Source: Microcaldota archaeon (GTDB taxonomy: Archaea; Micrarchaeota; Micrarchaeia; Micrarchaeales; CABMGC01). Taken from it: 25,504 nt of DNA. Shown piece after piece: positions 20,795-25,504 of this stretch (positions are counted from its first letter, which is position 1; every line of letters starts with the position of its first letter). The DNA is taken from NCBI GenBank assembly GCA_021791075.1, contig JAJYXH010000006.1:1-25504 (forward strand), given 5' to 3'. The notes under the pieces were generated by a model, which worked only from the letters and a program-made list of their open reading frames with translations, was not told where the DNA came from and ran no database searches. The position numbers and the translations under genes are program-made.

Positions 20795-22767
20795 TCCCCT
20801 TCCTTCACGATGAGAGGTGCCCTCTCCCTCGAGTCGCTGGTTATGTACTTCCTGAGATCCTTGATCATCGCGTCCCTCCTGGGGCTCTTCTTCAGCGCGT
20901 GCTCGAGCACGTCGGCGATGTTCTTTACCGATATTATCTTCACCTTCTTGAGCTGGTCCTTGCCAAGGAAGATGTCCTTCATGTTGGTGTCGGGTATCAG
21001 CACCGTCTTGACCCCGGCTTCCAATGCCGCCTCTATCTTGTTAGTCACTCCTCCCACCGGCAGCACGTCTCCCCTGACCGAGAGCGAGCCCGTCATTGCG
21101 AGATCCTGGTCAACGGGTATCCCTTCCATAGCCGATATCACGGCCACGGCAACCGAGATGCTTGCGCTGTCCCCCTCCACTCCCTCGTAGGTTTGCAGGA
21201 ACTGGACGTGGATGTCATAGCTGGCCACGTCTCTCTCCATGTGCTTCTTGATTATTGCGCTTATGTTCTTGACAGCTTCTCGTGCTATCTTGCCGAGCTT
21301 TCCCGTAGGTATGAGCTTGCCCTCGGTCCTGGAGCTTGCAGGCGTGACCTCCGCGACTATCGGGAGCATTATTCCAGCCGAGAGGTACGAAGAGCCGACG
21401 ATCGCAAGCCCGTTGACCCTGCCTATCGCAAATCCGCTGGTCTTGAAGATCTTGTAGTCCTTCCTGTACTCAAGCGACTGCTCGACGAACTGCGCCTCTA
21501 TCGGCCTAGAGAGTCCCATCGCCGTACGTACATCATCGGGGGTTACAACCTTCGATCCTCTCTCAACGGCAATGTCTCCGGCAGCTCTTATGAGCCCTCC
21601 GAAGTCCCTGAGTATAAGCGTGAGCCTTCCCTTCCTGCCGCTCCTCCTCCTTGCCTCGTCGAGAAGCGATATGCAGGCATCGTAGCTGAAAGGAGGTATC
21701 TTTCCATCCTTCTTGATCTCCTGCGCGATAAACCTTATTATCTTCTCACGGTTCGGGTCTGTGTCAGGCATGTCCGACTGCATGTATATCTCGTATCCGT
21801 ACCCCCTTATCCTAGATCTCAGTGCCGGGTGCATCTTCTGTATGTCCTGCAGGTTTCCCGCCGCGACAAGAAGGAAGTCGCAAGGCACAGGCTCCGTCCT
21901 CACTATCGCCCCAGAGCTGAGCTCGCTCTGTCCTGTTATCGAGTACTTTCTCTCCTGCATGGCCGTAAGCAGCTCCTGCTGCGACTTTGGCTCAAGGTCC
22001 GCAACCTCGTCTATAAATAGAACTCCCTTATTGGCCCTGTGCACCGCTCCGCCCTCAACCCTGAGGTGCGGCGGTGTTCCCAGACCTCCGGACTGGAGTG
22101 GATCGTGCCTAACGTCGCCAAAGAGCGCCCCGGCTCTCGATCCTGTCCCGTCCACGAACGGTGCGTGCGTCATTCCCGTGTTGTCTATTATGAGCTTTGG
22201 CTCAGCGGTGTCAAACATTCCGGGAAGGATGCCTCCGACCCTCCTGAATCCGCTTACAAAGAGTGCCACCGATCCGAAGACCATGACTCCCAATATCAGA
22301 GCCGCAAATACTAGCAGCTCGTATCCCTGCAAGATGTTCAGAAGCGTTATGGCCACGAGCGCTATAACTATTATCATAAGTATGGGGGTTATGTTGTTCT
22401 TGCCCCTACCGTAGTCGAGCCTGTTCTTCATCTTCTCCTTCTGGACTATCTGTCGGCCCTGACCGTCACCCAGCGGCTTTCCCTTCTCCGGAGGGATCGG
22501 ATATGTCTTAACGCTCTTCACGACCGGCCTGTTCTCATCGTTCGGGTTTTTGTATACGAGCACGTCCTCGAGATCCGCGGCAGGCAGAAGCTCCGCCATC
22601 GCCTGTGCAAGCATAGTCTTTCCGGTTCCAGGCGAGCCTATCAATAATACGTTTCTGTGCTGCTTCGCCGCCTTCTTTATTACCTCTACGGCCTTCTCCT
22701 GGCCTATGACCTGGTCGACTATCTTGTCAGGGATATTTATCTCTGACGTGGTCTTGAATTTTTTCAT
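20791..22767 (-). CDS. lonB: Membrane-bound ATP-dependent protease LonB
   Basis: A 658-residue archaeal LonB. Order: Walker A GSPGTGKT (44-51), two transmembrane helices within the AAA+ domain (about 126-146 and 149-173), Walker B GVLFIDE (248-254), then the protease domain with the Ser-Lys dyad (S534 in GVEGDSAS, K577 in GGVTNKIEAALEAG). It degrades unfolded or regulatory proteins at the membrane. The ATG at 22767 lies about 31 bp after a CTTTATAAAG TATA box, suggesting a leaderless start; the in-frame ATG at 22782 would be only 16 bp from it. top6A follows with a four-base overlap. Confidence 0.95.
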   Translation of the reverse strand: MKKFKTTSEINIPDKIVDQVIGQEKAVEVIKKAAKQHRNVLLIGSPGTGKTMLAQAMAELLPAADLEDVLVYKNPNDENRPVVKSVKTYPIPPEKGKPLGDGQGRQIVQKEKMKNRLDYGRGKNNITPILMIIVIALVAITLLNILQGYELLVFAALILGVMVFGSVALFVSGFRRVGGILPGMFDTAEPKLIIDNTGMTHAPFVDGTGSRAGALFGDVRHDPLQSGGLGTPPHLRVEGGAVHRANKGVLFIDEVADLEPKSQQELLTAMQERKYSITGQSELSSGAIVRTEPVPCDFLLVAAGNLQDIQKMHPALRSRIRGYGYEIYMQSDMPDTDPNREKIIRFIAQEIKKDGKIPPFSYDACISLLDEARRRSGRKGRLTLILRDFGGLIRAAGDIAVERGSKVVTPDDVRTAMGLSRPIEAQFVEQSLEYRKDYKIFKTSGFAIGRVNGLAIVGSSYLSAGIMLPIVAEVTPASSRTEGKLIPTGKLGKIAREAVKNISAIIKKHMERDVASYDIHVQFLQTYEGVEGDSASISVAVAVISAMEGIPVDQDLAMTGSLSVRGDVLPVGGVTNKIEAALEAGVKTVLIPDTNMKDIFLGKDQLKKVKIISVKNIADVLEHALKKSPRRDAMIKDLRKYITSDSRERAPLIVKEGE

Positions 22768-22793
22768 AGTACGATCTATCATAATACTTAAAT

Positions 22794-22803
22794 CTTTATA
22801 AAG
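22794..22803 (-). promoter_or_regulatory. TATA box for lonB
   Basis: CTTTATAAAG, itself self-complementary, is centred about 31 bp before the favoured lonB ATG. Because it reads the same on both strands it could in principle also drive rightward transcription into the hairpin region at 22.83-22.94 kb. Confidence 0.55.
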
Positions 22804-22829
22804 ATGACCTCGGAAACGTTAGCTGAAGG

Positions 22830-22937
22830 TACCGCTTCTGCCGTGCGGCTGAGGGCAGCGGTAGAACTAAGTGGAAGGTTAATGAGGAGCGTTTAGAGGG
22901 TGGGGAAGGACAAATAGAATTTGCTCTAAACGCTATG
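22830..22937 (-). ncRNA. Candidate structured small RNA between aRF1 and lonB
   Basis: This 214-bp intergenic gap has no ORF worth calling but holds two hairpins. Arms AGCGTTTAGAG (22888-22898) and CTCTAAACGCT (22924-22934) pair perfectly over 11 bp, with a further 5-bp inner stem CAAAT/ATTTG and a 12-nt one-sided bulge. Arms TACCGCT (22830-22836) and AGCGGTA (22857-22863) pair over 7 bp, with inner GCC/GGC. A TATA box 25 bp to the right would start a minus-strand RNA right at the first hairpin. The strand is uncertain and no known RNA family is recognised. The first hairpin could instead be the aRF1 terminator. Confidence 0.4.
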
Positions 22938-22958
22938 GGGATGTATTAGAAAATAACG

Positions 22959-22966
22959 TTTATAAA
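22959..22966 (-). promoter_or_regulatory. TATA box upstream of the hairpin region
   Basis: TTTATAAA, preceded on the minus strand by the purine-rich BRE-like GCAAAACC. Predicted minus-strand start is near 22937, at the edge of the 11-bp hairpin. It lies 31 bp past the aRF1 stop codon, where no promoter is needed for a protein gene unless lonB has a long leader. Confidence 0.45.
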
Positions 22967-22996
22967 GGTTTTGCATCCGGGAGGGAAATGAGTGTA

Positions 22997-24193
22997 CTAC
23001 ATTTTGTATCTCAGGATTGCCCCTATCCCGCCGAAGCCGAGCAGAAACTCCTTCCCATAAGAACTCTCGCTCGAGACGAAGACGGTCTCGACACCGTTCT
23101 TGTCCGCCATCGATATGAGATCTCCGACTGCATCCTTCTCCTCCACTATCTCAAGGTTGCCGCTGTCGGTGTGCTTCGCCTGCCTCTCCTTTCCGAACTC
23201 GATCTTGTTGAAGACCTGGTTGCACGAGTTGCACTTGTACGTCACGTCATGGATCTCGAGCTCGTCATTGACTATCAGGACGCCGACCTGGTTGTTCTCC
23301 AGCGCCCTCTTGGTGTTATCGTAGCCGTAGGTCGCAAGGCCTCCCCTCACCAGCTCCTGCTTGAACCTCTCGATGACCTTCCTCTCCTGGTATGCCTCCT
23401 GCTCCGCCAGCAGGTCCGCAGCCTTCTCAACGATCTCGCTCAGCCCGGTCTCGTCAGTGTATCCGGTATCATAGATCCCGAGCACCTTGATCTGGTAATT
23501 GAGCGTGTTCGACTTCGCAAAGTTCTCCTTGGTAGGGCCCGGACCTCCGATTATGAGGCCCTTGAGCTTGAACTGGTTCTGCGCGAACGTGGCGTTCACG
23601 ACCTCGGAGACCCGCGTGTAGTACTCGCCTATGCTCTCCTCTATGACTCGCTCGTATCTCGCCGCCGACTGCCCTCCCTTCCTGACCTTGGCATGGACCA
23701 TCGAGTTCATCTTCTTGATTATCTGGATGTGCGAACCCTTCAGCGTAGCCACCGTCGCCTCCCTGCCGTCCATAACGACAAGCGCGTACATGTCCTTGGA
23801 GCCTATCATCTCCTCTATCGGCCCGACAAGGAAGGTCGAGTCGCACCTGTATATGTTGATCTTCAGAGGCAGTGGCGGGTCTATCGAGAAGAGCTCTATG
23901 TCGGTCTTGCCCTGGTTCTTGGAGACGTTGCCGCAGAATACCACTATTCCGTTCTTCGGTGTCTCCCTGTAGAGCTTGAGGTACTGAATTATCTTGTCTA
24001 TCGCGCCCTGCACGTTCTGCCTTGTTGACTTAGACTTGATGTTCCCGGACTCGCTGTGCTCCTGCCTGAGCTTTCCTATCTCCTCTGAGATCTGGTACCC
24101 GGCGGGAACGTAGATGCTTATCAGCTCCGTCCCGTAGCCCCGCATGGTCTTGAGCAGCTTTACCTCCTTTATTATGTCATACTCCTTCTTCAT
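22997..24193 (-). CDS. prf1: Peptide chain release factor aRF1
   Basis: A 398-residue archaeal class I release factor that reads all three stop codons and triggers peptide release. Domain 1 carries NIKS (51-54) with the following KSTRQNVQ; domain 2 carries GGQ (173-175) in VRKGGQSAARYER; domain 3 has the CNSC pair and the end LLGFGGIGAILRYKM. The opening KKEYDIIKEVKLLKTMRGYGTELI-type pattern is normal, though the tail is slightly shorter than in many archaea (about 410-415). It starts 13 nt after serS, preceded by GGGTG, and is probably cotranscribed with it. Confidence 0.95.
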   Translation of the reverse strand: MKKEYDIIKEVKLLKTMRGYGTELISIYVPAGYQISEEIGKLRQEHSESGNIKSKSTRQNVQGAIDKIIQYLKLYRETPKNGIVVFCGNVSKNQGKTDIELFSIDPPLPLKINIYRCDSTFLVGPIEEMIGSKDMYALVVMDGREATVATLKGSHIQIIKKMNSMVHAKVRKGGQSAARYERVIEESIGEYYTRVSEVVNATFAQNQFKLKGLIIGGPGPTKENFAKSNTLNYQIKVLGIYDTGYTDETGLSEIVEKAADLLAEQEAYQERKVIERFKQELVRGGLATYGYDNTKRALENNQVGVLIVNDELEIHDVTYKCNSCNQVFNKIEFGKERQAKHTDSGNLEIVEEKDAVGDLISMADKNGVETVFVSSESSYGKEFLLGFGGIGAILRYKM

Positions 24194-24206
24194 CGCCCGA
24201 CACCCG

Positions 24207-25504
24207 CTACCCGATCTTCTTCTTCCCCATGTACGGGACTAGCACCCCAGGAATAGTTATGGTGCCATCCTCATTCGAGTAGTTCTCTACAATCGCAACC
24301 ATCAACCTCTCTATCGATCCGCTGACTGTGGAGTTGAGCGTGTGTGCGTACTTTCTCTCCCCTTTCTCATCATACTTTATGCCGAGCCGTAGCGCCTGCC
24401 AGTCGGTGCAGTTGGAGCATGATATCAGCTCCCTGTACTCCCCGCTAGACGGCATGAAGACCTCGAGGTCGAACTTCTTCGCGGCTACGATGCCTATGTC
24501 GCCCGTGCAGATGCTCACTATCCTGTAGGGAAGCTCAAGCGTCTTGAATATCTCCTCGGCATTTGCAATCAACTCATCAAATATCCTCCATGAGTCATCC
24601 TGGTTCGACACGACAAACTGCTCAACCTTGTAGAACTGGTGGACGCGGAATATGCCCTTTGAGTCCTTGCCATGTGCGCCGGCTTCTCTCCTGAAGTTCG
24701 GGCTGATGCCTACAAACCTTAGCGGAAGCTCTTTTGGGGAGAAGACCGTCTCCGAGACAAGCGCTGCCATGGGATGTTCGGACGTGCTTATCAGGAAGAG
24801 CTCCTCTTCCATGCCCTCCAAACCCTTCTTCTCCTGGGCCTCCCTAGGTGCCGAGACTTTGTAGAGTGCCTCCTCGAAGTCACCAAGTGCAGTTGCACCC
24901 TGGTAGTACTTCTTTTTCAGCATGAGCGGAGGTGCGATAAGCGTGAATCCCTTCTTTATCATCACGTCAATGCTAAAGCGTATGAGTGCCTGCTCAAGGA
25001 GCGCGAGGTCTCCCTTGAGATAGTAGAATCTTGCTCCCGCCACTTCGGCAGCCTTCTCAAGGTCTAGAAGCCCAAGTTTCTTAAGCAGCTCCGCATGGTT
25101 CTCGGCGCTCTTCTTCTTCGGCGTGCCCCATCTTCTTACCTCAAGGTTCTCGGCAGAGTCGTTTCCGTAAGGCACAGATTCGTGAAGTATGTTAGGCATG
25201 TTCATTAGAAGGAAGTCGAGCCTGTCCTGGTAGCTAGGAAGAAGCGACTCTATCCCGTCTATTCTCCCCTTTATCTCTGCCAGCTCGTCTATCTGCTCCT
25301 TCGCGTCCTTCTTCTCCTTCTTGAGCCTTGAGACCTCAAGACTCCCCTTGTTGCGCCTCTCCCTGAGGTCCTGCAGGTCCTTTCCGAGAGCGCGGACCTG
25401 CTCGTCGAGCTTGAGGAGTTCCTCTATCGGGTAATCAGATCGCCTTCTCGACAGGGACTCCCTTATCTGCGCGAGGTTCTCCCTTACGTACCTTGAAGTT
25501 ATCA
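24207..25504 (-). CDS. serS: Seryl-tRNA synthetase (5' end cut by window edge)
   Basis: A class II synthetase that charges tRNA-Ser. The reading frame continues past the internal Met at 25205 to the window edge, giving 432 residues. The N-terminal part is the long tRNA-binding coiled coil (ITSRYVRENLAQIRESLSRR, then Lys/Glu-rich helices), followed by LLMNMPNILHESVPYG. Motif 2 reads GISPNFRREAGAHGKD with FRVHQFYKVEQFV, and motif 3 has SGSIERLMVAIVENY. The two bases at 25503-25504 give TG on the coding strand before ITSRY, so only the first base of the start codon is probably missing. This is the common bacterial/archaeal SerRS, not the rare methanogen type. Confidence 0.94.
   Translation of the reverse strand, partial: ITSRYVRENLAQIRESLSRRRSDYPIEELLKLDEQVRALGKDLQDLRERRNKGSLEVSRLKKEKKDAKEQIDELAEIKGRIDGIESLLPSYQDRLDFLLMNMPNILHESVPYGNDSAENLEVRRWGTPKKKSAENHAELLKKLGLLDLEKAAEVAGARFYYLKGDLALLEQALIRFSIDVMIKKGFTLIAPPLMLKKKYYQGATALGDFEEALYKVSAPREAQEKKGLEGMEEELFLISTSEHPMAALVSETVFSPKELPLRFVGISPNFRREAGAHGKDSKGIFRVHQFYKVEQFVVSNQDDSWRIFDELIANAEEIFKTLELPYRIVSICTGDIGIVAAKKFDLEVFMPSSGEYRELISCSNCTDWQALRLGIKYDEKGERKYAHTLNSTVSGSIERLMVAIVENYSNEDGTITIPGVLVPYMGKKKIG

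Noticed and set aside
20668..22020. A 450-codon open frame on the plus strand opposite top6A and lonB
   Set aside because: Composition is skewed to Arg, Leu, Val and His, as expected from the antisense of GC-rich codons, and it spans two well-identified genes.
22798..22940. Box C/D RNA, tRNA, SRP RNA or RNase P RNA in the aRF1-lonB gap
   Set aside because: No paired C/D boxes, no T-loop GGTTCGA, and no conserved SRP or RNase P core sequences were found; only generic hairpins remain.
22988..24028. A 346-codon open frame on the plus strand opposite aRF1
   Set aside because: It is the mirror of a real gene: Leu/Val/Arg-rich with no recognisable motif, fully inside prf1, which has intact NIKS and GGQ motifs.
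1..25504. CRISPR arrays, tRNA genes and long direct repeats
   Set aside because: Reading the intergenic gaps on both strands showed no regularly spaced repeats and no tRNA cloverleaf.

Overview
The window comes from an archaeon with compact, tightly packed genes. Archaeal markers are ribosomal protein S8e, Spt5, an archaeal-type L11, membrane LonB, release factor aRF1 (NIKS and GGQ motifs), topoisomerase VI subunit A, Trm5, the DUF120-type riboflavin kinase, class III (pilin-type) signal peptides and TATA-box promoters. The small gene set, many short class III pilin-like proteins, a stand-alone 5S rRNA and a broken-up ribosomal gene order fit a DPANN lineage, most likely Micrarchaeota. That placement is inference. 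Many starts are preceded by GGTGAT/GTGATC, complementary to the archaeal 16S 3' end, and several other genes look leaderless (TATA box about 26-31 nt before the start).

Layout. 1-0.7 kb: an AT-rich accessory edge with the tail of a DUF2080 transposon-associated protein and a HicB-HicA toxin-antitoxin pair. 0.7-1.55 kb (minus): nickel superoxide dismutase sodN with its maturation protease sodX. 1.6-4.5 kb (plus): riboflavin kinase, S8e, a small unknown protein, ornithine carbamoyltransferase and UMP kinase. 4.5-6.4 kb (minus): a class III pilin-like surface protein and Trm5. 6.4-9.1 kb (plus): spt5, rpl11, an EndoIII-superfamily glycosylase and a polyprenyl (GGPP-type) synthase. 9.1-11.1 kb (minus): 5S rRNA, radical SAM enzyme AmrS and a flavin/ferredoxin-reductase-type oxidoreductase. 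11.2-12.0 kb: an Lrp/AsnC regulator and a winged-helix regulator, tail to tail.

12.15-18.29 kb (plus) is the most striking block: a type IV pilus/Tad-like operon of one secretion ATPase, two short GspF/TadC-type membrane proteins and seven small membrane-anchored proteins, five with a Q-x-x-x-E class III processing motif. Genes overlap or nearly abut throughout. An 18-bp perfect palindrome lies in the promoter gap between this operon and the divergent winged-helix gene, and is a good candidate operator. No prepilin peptidase is present in the window.

18.3-18.95 kb: a VapBC-type pair. 19.0-19.7 kb: a bona fide endonuclease III. 19.7-25.5 kb (minus): top6A, lonB, a 214-bp gap with two hairpins behind a TATA box (candidate small RNA), aRF1 and seryl-tRNA synthetase, which runs off the right edge with probably only the first base of its start codon missing.
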